Positions 45,065 to 57,034 of a DNA stretch of 64,000 nt are shown here, piece after piece. Every line of letters begins with the position of its first letter. Position 1 is the stretch's first letter. The position numbers were made by a program, and so were the translations under genes. The notes beneath the pieces are model-generated. The model did no database searches. It saw nothing but the letters and a program-made list of their open reading frames with translations, and was not told the origin of the DNA. The stretch is from Gammaproteobacteria bacterium (GTDB lineage Bacteria; Pseudomonadota; Gammaproteobacteria; JACKNK01), in NCBI GenBank assembly GCA_024234955.1, contig JACKNK010000001.1:372001-436000 (forward strand). The letters are read 5' to 3'.

Positions 45065-47707
45065 TCAGCCGGAAAGGCTTTTGCTCGCCACCTCGAAGCA
45101 ATCCCGAGAGAGATTGTTATGCACAACGATGCGCTCCAGTTCTGCACGCATCAGTGACTTGCGATCATCGTCGAAACGTCGCCAATGGGCGAGATTGCCG
45201 AGCAATCTGGCGGCAATTTGCGGGTTCTTCATATCGATCTGCAACACATGGTCGGCGAGGAATCGGTAACCGCTGCCATCGGCGGCATGAAAACAGATCG
45301 GATTGGCCGCGCAGAACGCGCCAATCAGGGCGCGGATTCGATTCGGATTCCGAGCGTCATAGGCCGGATGGGCTTCGAGGCTGCGAACGCGGGCCAGCGT
45401 GTCCGCCATCGGTGCGGTTGCCTGCAGGCTGAACCATTTGTCGAGTACCAAGGGATCACCGTGCCAACGCTGCGCAAAGCGGTCGAGCACGGCTTCCTGG
45501 TGCTTGTTCGGGTGATGCGCCAGGGCCGCCATCGCCGCGATGGTGTCGGTCATGCTGCTATCCGCATCGAATTGCTTCTTGGCGAGCTCGATCCCGACCG
45601 GCAGGCTGGCGAGATAGCCAAGACAGGTGTTACGCAGCGAACGCCGACCGATGGCATCCGCATCGACCTGATATGGGCCGCTGGCAGCCATATCGTCGTA
45701 TACGCGACGCAGTTCATCGGTGAGCGCCTTGGCCAGCGCGTGTCGAACGAATTCGCGGGCGGTGTGAATCCCGTCCACGTCGATCGGGCTCATGGATTCT
45801 GCCAGGGTCGCTTCGGTCGGCAAGCGGATCAGCTCGGCACGGTAATCGGCGGGCAATGTCGCGTCGTTCAACGCCGCGCTAAACGCCGCGATATAACTGG
45901 CATCGAGATGCAGTGTGCGACCGGCTTTGTGCGCTTCGATCAAGCCCATAATCACCCGTGTAGCCAATACCTGACCGGCCTCCCAACGGTTGAATTCGTC
46001 ACTGTCATGCGCCAGCAGGTGCCGCAGTTGTGCGTCGCTGTAGTCAAACTCGAGTCGTACCGGTGCGGAGAATCCGCGCAACAAGGACGGCGTCGGCTCC
46101 ACATCGAGATTGATGAATTCAAACCGTTCAATCGGGTTCCGCAAGGCCAGCACCCGCGTGCCCGTCTGCGCGACCGCCTCCCCTTCCAGACGCAGTGGCA
46201 GCTCCTTGCCATCCGGCCCGATCAAACCGATCGCGAAGGGGATATGAAATGGTTCCTTCTCGCTCTGCCCGGGAGTGGCCGGGCAAGTCTGGCTGCAATG
46301 CAGGGTGTAACGACCGGTGCTGGCGTCGTATTCGGGCTCGACAATGACCCGAGGTGTCCCTGCCTGGCTGTACCACCGGCGGAACTGGCTCAGATCGATT
46401 CCGTTTGCGTCTTCCATGCAGCGGACGAAATCGTCGGTGGTCACCGCCTGGCCATCGTGACGCTCGAAATACAGGTCGGTGCCTTTACGAAAGCCCTCCG
46501 CACCCAACAAGGTGTGCTGCATGCGGACCACTTCGGCCCCTTTTTCGTAAACCGTGACCGTGTAGAAGTTGTTGATCTCGATATACGAGGCCGGACGTAC
46601 GGGGTGCGCCATCGGTCCGGCGTCTTCGCGGAACTGATGCTGTCGCAGCAGACGCACGTCGTCGATGCGTTTCACGCCACGCGCGCCCATATCTGCCGAG
46701 AACTCCTGATCCCGGAACACCGTGAGTCCTTCCTTCAAGCTGAGCTGGAACCAGTCGCGGCAGGTAATGCGGTTACCGGTCCAATTGTGGAAGTACTCGT
46801 GGGCCACCACCCCTTCGATGCCCAGGTAATCCTGGTCGGTCGCCGTATCGGGTCGGGCGAGGATGAATTTGGCATTGAAGATATTCAGCCCCTTGTTCTC
46901 CATCGCCCCCATGTTGAAGTCGTTGACCGCAACGATCATGAAAATATCGAGATCGTATTCGCGGCCGTAAACCGCTTCATCCCAACGCATGGCGCGCTTG
47001 AGCGAGTCCATCGCGTGCTGGCAGCGATCGATGTTTTGCGGCTCGACGAAAATCTGCAACGTGACTTCGCGCCCGGAAGCCGTGGTGTAGCGATCCTCGA
47101 TGTGTTTGAGATCGCCCGCCACCAGTGCAAACAGGTAACAGGGCTTCGGAAAGGGATCTTCCCAGGTCGCAAAGTGGCGCCCGCCATCGAGCGGGCCGTG
47201 CTCGACCTTGTTGCCGTTTGAGAGCAATACCGGAAAGCGCGACCCGTCCGCCTCGATGCGGGTGCGGAAACGTGCCATCACATCGGGGCGATCCGGGTAA
47301 TACGTGATCTTTCGGAACCCCTCCGCTTCGCACTGGGTGCAGTAGAGGTCGTTCGACCGATACAGCCCTTCCAGGTTGGTGTTGTCCTGAGGGCGGATGC
47401 GGGTGACGACTTCCAGTTCGAAATCGTCCGGCACCTCGTGAATCAGCAGCGATTCCTCGCCCAGACGGTAATTGTCGATATGCACCCGTTCGCCATCGAG
47501 TACGAGCGACACCAGTTCCATGTCCTGACCATCGAGGTGCAACGGTGGCGACTCATCCCTTTCCAGCGCCGGATTACGTCGGATGCGACTGCGCGCGGTC
47601 ACCGTAGTGATGTCATCGTCGAGATGGACGTCGAGATCGACATGGTCGATCAGGTAGGCGGGCGGCTGATAGTCTGCGAGGTAAATCGTGCTCGGTGCGG
47701 TGCTCAT
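45065..47707 (-). CDS. pepN: Aminopeptidase N
   Basis: An 880-aa M1 metallopeptidase. The exopeptidase motif GAMEN (NFNMGAMENKGLNIFN) and the zinc site HEYFHNWTGNR plus downstream Glu (LKEGLTVFRDQEFS) are intact. Length and the long helical C-terminal domain match proteobacterial PepN. It removes N-terminal residues from peptides in the cytoplasm. The frame is open to 47791, but the ATG at 47707 (MSTAPSTIYLADY) is the usual start and leaves a 75-bp divergent gap to the S9 peptidase gene. Confidence 0.97.
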   Translation of the reverse strand: MSTAPSTIYLADYQPPAYLIDHVDLDVHLDDDITTVTARSRIRRNPALERDESPPLHLDGQDMELVSLVLDGERVHIDNYRLGEESLLIHEVPDDFELEVVTRIRPQDNTNLEGLYRSNDLYCTQCEAEGFRKITYYPDRPDVMARFRTRIEADGSRFPVLLSNGNKVEHGPLDGGRHFATWEDPFPKPCYLFALVAGDLKHIEDRYTTASGREVTLQIFVEPQNIDRCQHAMDSLKRAMRWDEAVYGREYDLDIFMIVAVNDFNMGAMENKGLNIFNAKFILARPDTATDQDYLGIEGVVAHEYFHNWTGNRITCRDWFQLSLKEGLTVFRDQEFSADMGARGVKRIDDVRLLRQHQFREDAGPMAHPVRPASYIEINNFYTVTVYEKGAEVVRMQHTLLGAEGFRKGTDLYFERHDGQAVTTDDFVRCMEDANGIDLSQFRRWYSQAGTPRVIVEPEYDASTGRYTLHCSQTCPATPGQSEKEPFHIPFAIGLIGPDGKELPLRLEGEAVAQTGTRVLALRNPIERFEFINLDVEPTPSLLRGFSAPVRLEFDYSDAQLRHLLAHDSDEFNRWEAGQVLATRVIMGLIEAHKAGRTLHLDASYIAAFSAALNDATLPADYRAELIRLPTEATLAESMSPIDVDGIHTAREFVRHALAKALTDELRRVYDDMAASGPYQVDADAIGRRSLRNTCLGYLASLPVGIELAKKQFDADSSMTDTIAAMAALAHHPNKHQEAVLDRFAQRWHGDPLVLDKWFSLQATAPMADTLARVRSLEAHPAYDARNPNRIRALIGAFCAANPICFHAADGSGYRFLADHVLQIDMKNPQIAARLLGNLAHWRRFDDDRKSLMRAELERIVVHNNLSRDCFEVASKSLSG

Positions 47708-47782
47708 CGTCGACCTGAAGTGCTTTGGACTGCTCACCAGTGTAAAGGGCACCGCCCTCCTCAAACACCTTGTTGATACGCC

Positions 47783-49699
47783 ATGAATCAAGCCGCCTGT
47801 GGAACCTGGAAATCACCGATCAGTGCCTCCGATGTTGCGGATTCCGGGGTCTCACTGTCTTCGTTGACGGTCGTCGATGGACGTGCAAACTGGCTTGAAC
47901 GTCGCCCCCTGGAAGGGGGGCGCAGCGTGTTGGTGAGTGCGCGCGATGGGCGTCTGACCGAGCTTTCCGCTGCCGGATTCAGTATTCGCTCACGCGTGAA
48001 TGAATATGGGGGTGCACCCTATTGCCTTCACGGCGACACACTCTGGTTCTGCAACGATGCCGATCAACGCATCTATCGGCAGGCAGCCGGTGATGCGCCG
48101 GTCCCGCTGACCCCTGCCCAACCCCATCGTTACGCCGACCTGACCTTCGATGCATGGCGAAACCGCTTGCTCGCGATTCGCGAAGACCACACCCGGGACG
48201 ACCACGAACCGGCGAACGCGATCGTCGCGATTGCCCCGGACGGCACGCTAACCACCCTGATCGACGGTGCGGACTTCTACGCCAGCCCGGTGTTCTCACC
48301 CAATGGTCGGCAACTGGCCTGGCTGAGCTGGAATCATCCCGACATGCCGTGGGATGCCACCGCGCTCTGGCTGGCAGACATCGACGCATCCGGACTGCCG
48401 CAAAATGCTCGTCAGGTCGCCGGCGGGCCGGAGGAGTCCATCTTCCAGCCGCAATGGTCGCCCGAAGGTCAGCTTCATTTCGTTTCCGACCGCAGCGACT
48501 GGTGGAACCTTTACCGGATCGACGCCCAGCGCCAGACCCCGCTTTGCCCCATGAACGCCGAATTCGGCCGCCCACAATGGGTATTTGGCATGAGCGCATA
48601 CGGCTTCACGGCGCACGGCGACATCGTCGCCTGTTACAGCCGCGACGGTCGCTGGCATCTGACCCGCATCGATGCCGATGGCCACCATGATTACGACCTG
48701 CCCTACGACGACATCCAGGAACTGCGAGTCGGTGGCGATCAGGTCTGGTTGCTTGCCGCAGCCGCCGATTGCCTTCCCGGCATCATCGAGATCGACGTTC
48801 GTGACGGTCGCCATCAGCGACTTGCGCACGGCGGCAGCGCGGGACTCGAGACCGCCATGATCGCCATACCCGAAGCATTCAGTTTCGCCAGTGGCAAGGC
48901 GATGGCGCACGCGTTCTATTACCCGCCAACCCATGCCGACTTCGCGCCTCTGCCGAACGAGGCCCCACCGTTGATCGTAAAAATCCACGGAGGCCCGACT
49001 GCCGCGACCAGTACCGCCCTGAATCCTCAGATCCAGTTCTGGACCAGCCGGGGATTTGCCTTGGTTGATGTCAATTATCGCGGCAGCACGGGCTACGGTC
49101 GGCGCTATCGCGAGGCGCTCCACGGCGAAGCCGGCATCGCCGACGTTGAGGACTGCATCAATGCGGCACGACATTTGATCGCGGCAGGACGCGCCGATGC
49201 CAACCGGTGTCTGATTCGCGGCAGCAGTGCTGGGGGATTCACGGCACTTGCCGCCCTGACCTTCCACCGGTTTTTCCGCGCCGGGGCCAGCTATTACGGC
49301 ATCGGTGATCTCTCAGCGCTCGCGCGTGACACGCACAAATTCGAGGCACGATACATCGATCGGCTGGTAGCACCCTGGCCAGAGGGTGAGGCCTTATACC
49401 GGGCGCGTTCTCCGCTTGAACATGTGGCACAACTCGCGGCCCCGGTGATCTTCTTTCAAGGTCTGGACGACAAGGTCGTGCCGCCGAATCAGGCCGAAGA
49501 CATGGTCAACGCACTCGTGCGCAAAGGGCTGCCGGTTGCCTATCTCACGTTTGAAGGCGAGGCCCATGGTTTCCGCCGCGCAGAGACCCTCATTCGCACC
49601 TTGGAAGCGGAATTGTCGTTCTACGGTCAGGTGCTCGGATTCGAGCCCGATGATGACATCGAAGCCGTGGCGATCCGCAATCTTGACGCCAATGCATGA
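47783..49699 (+). CDS. S9-family prolyl oligopeptidase-like peptidase
   Basis: A 638-aa protein with an N-terminal beta-propeller (~1-380; repeated blades such as SIFQPQWSPEGQLHFVSDRSDWWNLYRID) and a C-terminal alpha/beta hydrolase domain. Ser is in RGSSAGGFTALAAL (~residue 482), Asp in FFQGLDDKVVPPNQ and His in EGEAHGFRRAE. It resembles dipeptidyl aminopeptidase/acylaminoacyl peptidases of the S9C group. No signal peptide is present. It is divergent from pepN, and both would degrade peptides. Confidence 0.92.
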   Translation: MNQAACGTWKSPISASDVADSGVSLSSLTVVDGRANWLERRPLEGGRSVLVSARDGRLTELSAAGFSIRSRVNEYGGAPYCLHGDTLWFCNDADQRIYRQAAGDAPVPLTPAQPHRYADLTFDAWRNRLLAIREDHTRDDHEPANAIVAIAPDGTLTTLIDGADFYASPVFSPNGRQLAWLSWNHPDMPWDATALWLADIDASGLPQNARQVAGGPEESIFQPQWSPEGQLHFVSDRSDWWNLYRIDAQRQTPLCPMNAEFGRPQWVFGMSAYGFTAHGDIVACYSRDGRWHLTRIDADGHHDYDLPYDDIQELRVGGDQVWLLAAAADCLPGIIEIDVRDGRHQRLAHGGSAGLETAMIAIPEAFSFASGKAMAHAFYYPPTHADFAPLPNEAPPLIVKIHGGPTAATSTALNPQIQFWTSRGFALVDVNYRGSTGYGRRYREALHGEAGIADVEDCINAARHLIAAGRADANRCLIRGSSAGGFTALAALTFHRFFRAGASYYGIGDLSALARDTHKFEARYIDRLVAPWPEGEALYRARSPLEHVAQLAAPVIFFQGLDDKVVPPNQAEDMVNALVRKGLPVAYLTFEGEAHGFRRAETLIRTLEAELSFYGQVLGFEPDDDIEAVAIRNLDANA

Positions 49700-49726
49700 G
49701 GTTTTGGGCTCGGCCCTAGCGATCGG

Positions 49727-50494
49727 TCAGTCCCAAAACGCGAAGGCGTGCATGCCCAGATTGCCGTAATCGAATCCCTCGTGGAGCACTTCGCCCCCGG
49801 CGCGCGCCGCGCCCCAGGCCACAAACAAAGGTAGAAGATGCTCATCGGTCGGATGTGCCCGTTCCGCGAACAGCGCCTGATTTCGATAATCGTCCACACG
49901 CTCGCGCCGATCCTGGGTCACCGTATCGATCATCCATTCCGCAAACCCACTCGCCCATGCCTCCGGCGACGCCCCCGGCTTGCTCAAGGCGCTCAGGTTA
50001 TGGACGAGCCCCCCGGTCGCCACAATCATGACCTTCGCGGTGCGCGCCTCTCCCAGCACCTGCCCAAATTGCATGAGTCGCGAAGGTGGCCAATGCACCG
50101 GCAGCGCCACAGGGACCACCCTGACATCCGCTTCCGGATACATGAGGCTGAGCGTGGTCCATACACCATGATCAAGTCCCCGCTGCGGGTCGCATTCCGC
50201 AGACATGCCTGATTTACGCAGGTGATCGCACAATCGGACCGCCAGTTGGGAATCGCCCGGCGCGTCGTACCGTCTGGATGAAAGCTCAGGCGGAAACCCG
50301 GAGAAGTCATGGATTGTCGTCGGACGCGGCGCACTGCCTACGATCGGGTTTGGCGCAGACCAGTGCGCCGAAAGCACGATCACCGACTGTGGACGTGGCA
50401 AGGAGCGCCCAAGGTCACGGAGGAACTCACCGTGCGGGGTGTCGCGCAATACGATGTTTGGCGCACCGTGGCTGATAAATAACACTGGATTCAT
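49727..50494 (-). CDS. DODA-type extradiol aromatic ring-opening dioxygenase (YgiD-like)
   Basis: A 255-aa protein of the class III extradiol (LigB-like) dioxygenase family. Zinc/iron ligands are visible in LFISHGAPNIVL, SAHWSAPNP, GLDHGVWTTLSLMYPEADV and DEHLLPLFVAWGAAR. E. coli YgiD and plant DODA open the ring of L-DOPA; bacterial members' physiological substrates are mostly unknown. It is convergent with the S9 peptidase gene (27-bp gap). Confidence 0.92.
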   Translation of the reverse strand: MNPVLFISHGAPNIVLRDTPHGEFLRDLGRSLPRPQSVIVLSAHWSAPNPIVGSAPRPTTIHDFSGFPPELSSRRYDAPGDSQLAVRLCDHLRKSGMSAECDPQRGLDHGVWTTLSLMYPEADVRVVPVALPVHWPPSRLMQFGQVLGEARTAKVMIVATGGLVHNLSALSKPGASPEAWASGFAEWMIDTVTQDRRERVDDYRNQALFAERAHPTDEHLLPLFVAWGAARAGGEVLHEGFDYGNLGMHAFAFWD

Positions 50495-50574
50495 GACATG
50501 TTGTTACGCATGAACTACGTATCCGGATGTGCTTATCGCCTTTTTACACCTAAAAACAACGAATTAGTAACCCA

Positions 50575-50913
50575 ATGGACATCAATAATCTTTTCGCCAA
50601 CCTGTGCGCCAGCGATCGTTTCGGCGAGGAACAGTTCGACACACTCCTCCAAAGCGACACCTTTCGCCTGGAGCGAATCGTCTCCACCGGCCACGCGACG
50701 CCCGTCGGGACGTTTTACGATCAGGAATGGGATGAATGGGTGATTCTTCTGACTGGAAGCGCTGAAATTCAGTTCATCGACCCCGACGAGCGCATCCGCC
50801 TCTCGCCGGGAGATCACCTACGGCTACCCGCTCATCGGCTGCATCGTGTCGACGCCACCGACCGAAATGAGGCGACCGTCTGGCTCGCGCTACACTATCA
50901 ACCGATCCGATAA
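50575..50913 (+). CDS. Small cupin-domain protein
   Basis: A 112-aa single cupin. Motif 1 is degenerate: VGTFYDQEWDEWVILLTGSAEIQF, where the usual metal-binding histidines of G(X)5HXH are replaced by Tyr/Trp-type residues. Motif 2, LSPGDHLRLPAHRLHRVDA, keeps its histidines. Such proteins include phosphoribosylaminoimidazole-like and signalling cupins; function unknown. ATG with a weak ribosome-binding site, 80 bp from the divergent dioxygenase gene. Confidence 0.78.
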   Translation: MDINNLFANLCASDRFGEEQFDTLLQSDTFRLERIVSTGHATPVGTFYDQEWDEWVILLTGSAEIQFIDPDERIRLSPGDHLRLPAHRLHRVDATDRNEATVWLALHYQPIR

Positions 50914-50946
50914 GGCCCCGTGTTGAGCCGGACAAGGTCGCTCAAC

Positions 50947-50990
50947 GGAATCAAAAACAAAAAAACGGCGCTCTGGACTACAGAGCGCCG
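50947..50990 (-). terminator. Minus-strand terminator in the 317-bp gap after soxK
   Basis: Perfect 10-bp arms (50966-50975 and 50981-50990), followed on the minus strand by a T7 run and further T-rich sequence. It can end transcripts that read through from the sox genes. The remaining gap (50991-51153) shows no gene I can support. Confidence 0.75.
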
Positions 50991-51153
50991 GAAAACCAGC
51001 GGAGTTGAGAAATGGCTACAGACCGGTGGACATCGTCCTGATCACGGCCTGAAGATCACCCGAATCCTTGGACGAGAACAAAGGCCGACTGAAATCAGCC
51101 GCCTTTGATGCGTATCGTCCCAATTACTCGAATCCCGCTCCATGATCTGAATC

Positions 51154-51187
51154 AAAAAAGCCCCGCGTATGAACGCAGGGCTTTTCT
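51154..51187. terminator. Bidirectional terminator downstream of soxK
   Basis: A-rich/T-rich flanks surround arms AAAAGCCCCGCGT and ACGCAGGGCTTTT with one mismatch and a 5-nt loop, 44 bp after the soxK stop. It is the first terminator of the soxXAK transcript. Confidence 0.85.
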
Positions 51188-51230
51188 GAAACGACCGAGC
51201 GACATCCTCGGCTGCACGACCAAACGGGAA

Positions 51231-51572
51231 TCAGAAATGCCAGGTTGGATTGGCCTGATCCGCCGCTTGTTTCTGAGCCAACTCGGCCTGCTGCTTGGCC
51301 TTGGCAACCAGCTTCATGGCCTTGCCAATATCCCCTTCCTTCGCGATCTTGTCCGCGTCTTCCAGGAACTTGGCGGTATCACGCCATTCAAAGCCGGTGC
51401 TACCTGCTTTCTTGATCTCCGCTTCCGCAGCCGCGCTGGCTTCCGCAAACGCCTGTGCCGCCGGATCAACCTTCGGGGCGGCATCGTCGGACGCCATGCT
51501 GTGACCCGCCAAGGCAGCCAGAGACAGGGCGCTGCCCAGCAGTACGGCCTTCTTAAGGGAACGCTGTTTCAT
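51231..51572 (-). CDS. soxK: SoxXA-binding protein SoxK
   Basis: A 113-aa secreted protein. The signal peptide (MKQRSLKKAVLLGSALSLAALAGHSMA) is followed by a charged helical domain with TGFEWRDTAKFLEDADKIAKEGD and KAMKLVAKAKQQAELAQKQA, and the C-terminus is NPTWHF. These features match SoxK (SAXB), which forms a SoxXAK complex and raises thiosulfate-oxidising activity. It is the last gene of soxX-soxA-soxK, 23 bp after soxA. Confidence 0.87.
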   Translation of the reverse strand: MKQRSLKKAVLLGSALSLAALAGHSMASDDAAPKVDPAAQAFAEASAAAEAEIKKAGSTGFEWRDTAKFLEDADKIAKEGDIGKAMKLVAKAKQQAELAQKQAADQANPTWHF

Positions 51573-51595
51573 GTTATTTCCTCGCTATTGTCCGC

Positions 51596-52438
51596 TTACT
51601 TACGAGCGCCGGGGCCGTTGACTTCCAGGCCGTTGCTCAAATAGGTGTGGAAGAACTCCAGCGCGCGATATTCCTCGCTCTGGGCCTTGAACGGCTTGGC
51701 ACGGACCTGCTTGTTGCAGCCGCCGTAACGACGATGCAGCGTGCCCAGCTCGCCCCACTTGGAGCGGTACACCGGGAAATGGGTGACGTGCCCAAGAGCC
51801 GGAGACAACAGATCCGCGCGGACGTAGTTGCCGGCGTTGTAGACGTGGCAGTCCGCGCAAGCCAAGTTCAGCTGACCGCGCTTGGCCAGGAAGTGGTCAC
51901 GACCGCGCTTGTACCAAGCCAGGGCATCCGCACCTTCGACCTTGACATCGAACTTCTTGCCACGGGACTTGAACGCGAGATAGGCAGAAATATCGGCAAT
52001 CGCACCCTTCTTGTAGCCCAGCGGCTTTTCGCCGTTGGCTTCACGGCACTGGTTGATGGCCAGTTCCAGGGTAATGACCTGCTTGGTCGCCTTATCGAAG
52101 AACGGATAGTTCTGACGAACGCCGTTTTCATAGCCCGGGAAGCAGTCAGCCAGTGACTTGCCGTTGGCAAACGCGGTGTGGAACAGCTCATCGCCCTTGT
52201 CGATGTTCGGCTCGTAGGGCGGGAACTCTTCGATGGCTTCCCATTGCGCACGGGATGCAGGATCGATGGAGTAGACACCATTGATGTAATCGTTGAACGG
52301 GGTCTCCGGGAACTTCTTGGCAAAGTAATCACGCACCGCCTTCAAATCGGCAGCCGGATCGACATTGCCTGCCATGACCGGTGCGCTGAGCAGAGCACCG
52401 ACGACCGCAGCCGCGGTCAGAATCCGCATGGTTTTCAT
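51596..52438 (-). CDS. soxA: Sulfur oxidation c-type cytochrome SoxA
   Basis: A 280-aa periplasmic cytochrome with a signal peptide (RILTAAAVVGALLSAPVMAG). One heme motif CADCH is present, so this is a monoheme SoxA, with a further cysteine pair (LADCFPGYENG and INQCREANG) likely forming a disulfide in place of the lost N-terminal heme. The heme-ligating active-site cysteine is in RRYGGCNKQVRAKPF. SoxXA couples thiosulfate to the SoxY cysteine. The monoheme form with SoxK is the type described in several sulfur oxidisers. Confidence 0.96.
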   Translation of the reverse strand: MKTMRILTAAAVVGALLSAPVMAGNVDPAADLKAVRDYFAKKFPETPFNDYINGVYSIDPASRAQWEAIEEFPPYEPNIDKGDELFHTAFANGKSLADCFPGYENGVRQNYPFFDKATKQVITLELAINQCREANGEKPLGYKKGAIADISAYLAFKSRGKKFDVKVEGADALAWYKRGRDHFLAKRGQLNLACADCHVYNAGNYVRADLLSPALGHVTHFPVYRSKWGELGTLHRRYGGCNKQVRAKPFKAQSEEYRALEFFHTYLSNGLEVNGPGARK

Positions 52439-52475
52439 ATTTTTACCTCTGATGGGTTAGGTCGCGTTCGCCGCG

Positions 52476-52850
52476 TTACAGGGTCCAGATGAAATCGGTG
52501 ATATCCGAAATCTCTTGATCGCTCAGCGCCTTGTGACGACCGAACGGCGGCATGGCCGAATTCGGATTGCGCTTGGTGGCGTCATAGATCTGGTCGTACA
52601 GCTTCTGGCGATCCGGGTAACGCGCCTTCATCGCAATCAGCGGTGGTCCGATGTTTCCCGGCAGGTCGCCGCCGGCGATGGCGTGACAGCCCAGGCAGTT
52701 GCCCTTTTTGCGATCGAACGCAACTTCTTTGCCCTTCTCGACACTGGAGGCTTCGTCAGCGGCGCTGACGCTCATCGGCGCCAGACCCAGGCTCCCGAGA
52801 AGCGCGGCAACCGAAACCGCCGTGGCGATTGCGTGCTTGAACGTCTTCAT
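52476..52850 (-). CDS. soxX: Sulfur oxidation c-type cytochrome SoxX
   Basis: A 124-aa monoheme cytochrome, signal peptide ~1-31 (VSVAALLGSLGLAPMSVSAAD). The heme motif CLGCH (GNCLGCHAIAGGDLPGNIGPPL) and the methionine-ligand region NPNSAMPPFGRHKALSDQEISDITDFIWTL are typical of SoxX. It receives electrons from SoxA. It is the first gene of soxXAK. SoxYZ, SoxB and SoxCD are not in the window. Confidence 0.95.
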   Translation of the reverse strand: MKTFKHAIATAVSVAALLGSLGLAPMSVSAADEASSVEKGKEVAFDRKKGNCLGCHAIAGGDLPGNIGPPLIAMKARYPDRQKLYDQIYDATKRNPNSAMPPFGRHKALSDQEISDITDFIWTL

Positions 52851-52900
52851 TGTTGTGTACCTACCTTTGTTGGTCGTTTGAATAACCGTGAAGAGCCCCC

Positions 52901-52912
52901 ATAACCAGTTAT
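52901..52912. promoter_or_regulatory. Inverted repeat upstream of soxX
   Basis: ATAAC-CA-GTTAT lies about 56 bp upstream of the soxX start, with a further ATAACC 20 bp closer to the gene. It could be an operator for sox control. The rest of the 470-bp gap (52851-53320) is AT-rich towards 53160-53215, probably containing the promoters of soxX and hflD; a 103-codon frame at 52888-53199 is not supported. Confidence 0.35.
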
Positions 52913-53320
52913 TAATCCGGTCTCAGGATGGGTTCACTCGCTTGGATGCTAAAGAATGCCCACTACCAAAATCAATGCAGAATTCGGTAATGAACGAGGC
53001 GAATTCCGGAGCGCTTCAGATTGCAATCCGAGTCAATGCAATCCGCAATCAGGGAAGACCAAATTCCATTATTTTTCAAGCTGCTCTGGATCGTTCCAGT
53101 CAGGACACAGCGAAAGCCGTGCCAACCTCTCATAGCGTTATAGGTCATGTCGGAGAGTTTGGGACAAGAATAAGTTTTTTATTAAAATCTAATTATTAAT
53201 TATCGATAACTTGCGTTCGAGACCCCGATCAAGGAATCAGGCGGTCAAACACCCATGATTGGTAGATTTTCCCCGACCGAACAGGATTAATCCTCCCTCC
53301 TCCGCACCGACGCGACGCCG

Positions 53321-53956
53321 ATGAAAGACCTGCACACCCTGGAACACCGTACACTCGCCCTCGCTGGCATATATCAAGCTGCCTCGCTTGTGGACCAGAT
53401 CGCACGTCGTGGCGATACCGTGGAGTCGGAAATGGCAACACTGATCGGCAGCGTGTTCCGGCAGGAATCGGAAAGCGTGGTGGCGATTTATGCGGGGGAC
53501 AATCTTCCCGCGCACGTCGCTTTGCAGCGCGGTCTTCGCACCATGTTGGAGGCCATATCAACTGGAAAGCACCGCGAGATCACCCGCTACGCGATGACCT
53601 TGGTGCAACTCGAAGGTAAACTCGGTAAGCACGTCTCCCTTCTGGATCGCATCGGTTCCGGAATTTCCGACAGCGCCGATCAGGTGCGTTATTTCGGGAT
53701 GACGCATGAGAACGTCCTGGCCCGCCTCGCCGATCTCTACGTCAACACCATCAGCACGCTCTCCCCCCGCATCAATGTATTTGGCGAACCCGTTCATCTC
53801 GAAAACGTGCGCAATAAGAACGCAATTCGCGCCTTGTTACTCGCAGGAATGCGCTCTGCGGTGCTATGGCGGCAATGTGGCGGAAGCCGGTGGCGTCTGC
53901 TGTTCGAACGCCGGGCCCTGATCAACACAGCCACCGCAATGCTCGGTCACGCCTGA
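53321..53956 (+). CDS. hflD: HflD homologue (lysogenisation regulator / membrane-associated protein)
   Basis: A 211-aa helical protein. RTLALAGIYQAASLVDQIARRG, EITRYAMTLVQLEGKL, YVNTISTLSPRINVFGEP and RALLLAGMRSAVLWRQCGGSRWRLLFERR match HflD along its whole length. In E. coli it is an inner-membrane-associated factor that binds phage lambda CII and lies beside mnmA and purB. Here it is next to acnA, so the conserved neighbourhood is lost. Confidence 0.92.
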   Translation: MKDLHTLEHRTLALAGIYQAASLVDQIARRGDTVESEMATLIGSVFRQESESVVAIYAGDNLPAHVALQRGLRTMLEAISTGKHREITRYAMTLVQLEGKLGKHVSLLDRIGSGISDSADQVRYFGMTHENVLARLADLYVNTISTLSPRINVFGEPVHLENVRNKNAIRALLLAGMRSAVLWRQCGGSRWRLLFERRALINTATAMLGHA

Positions 53957-54070
53957 CCGCACCCGAGCTATCGATATTGGTCTGATTTGGGGATAATCGC
54001 GGCTCCCGCGCGTCGTGTGCTCGACCTCGGCTCCGCGCCCCGAGCCCCCCATCCCGGAGTATCCCTGCCC

Positions 54071-56752
<2,682 letters not shown>

Positions 56753-56797
56753 GCCGGAAACGCGAATCGGCACGCTTTCAAACAGCTGTGTCAACAG

Positions 56798-56828
56798 AAA
56801 ACGGCGGCCTGAGGGTCGCCGTTTTTTT
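56798..56828 (+). terminator. Terminator of acnA
   Basis: AAAACGGCG pairs with CGCCGTTTT and is followed by a T-run, 46 bp after the acnA stop. Confidence 0.87.
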
Positions 56829-56969
56829 CGCCCACGCAGGCGTGTGAGCGAATTGGAAATTCTCGCAGGACGACCGCCCGTGGTTCCGAGAACCCTGTGT
56901 CAATCCCAGGTCAGAATCCAGAAAACAGGCAGGTAATTACTTTAATAAAGTTAATTAACTTATTGATAT

Positions 56970-57000
56970 AAAAAAGCCCGTACTCTTTCGAGTACGGGCT
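56970..57000 (-). terminator. Terminator of fccAB
   Basis: Perfect 10-bp arms AGCCCGTACT and AGTACGGGCT with a 6-nt loop; on the minus strand it is followed by T5 and AT-rich sequence. It lies 35 bp after the fccB stop. The 56829-56969 stretch between the two terminators has no gene I can support. Confidence 0.9.
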
Positions 57001-57034
57001 CTCATCCCAAACGGGACTAACGCAACGATTGCAA

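Noticed and set aside
45185..47221. A 678-codon open frame antisense to pepN
   Set aside because: It lies wholly inside a clear M1 peptidase gene, and no domain is seen in its translation.
52888..53199. A 103-codon frame in the sox-hflD gap
   Set aside because: No ribosome-binding site, atypical composition, and it overlaps the expected soxX promoter region.
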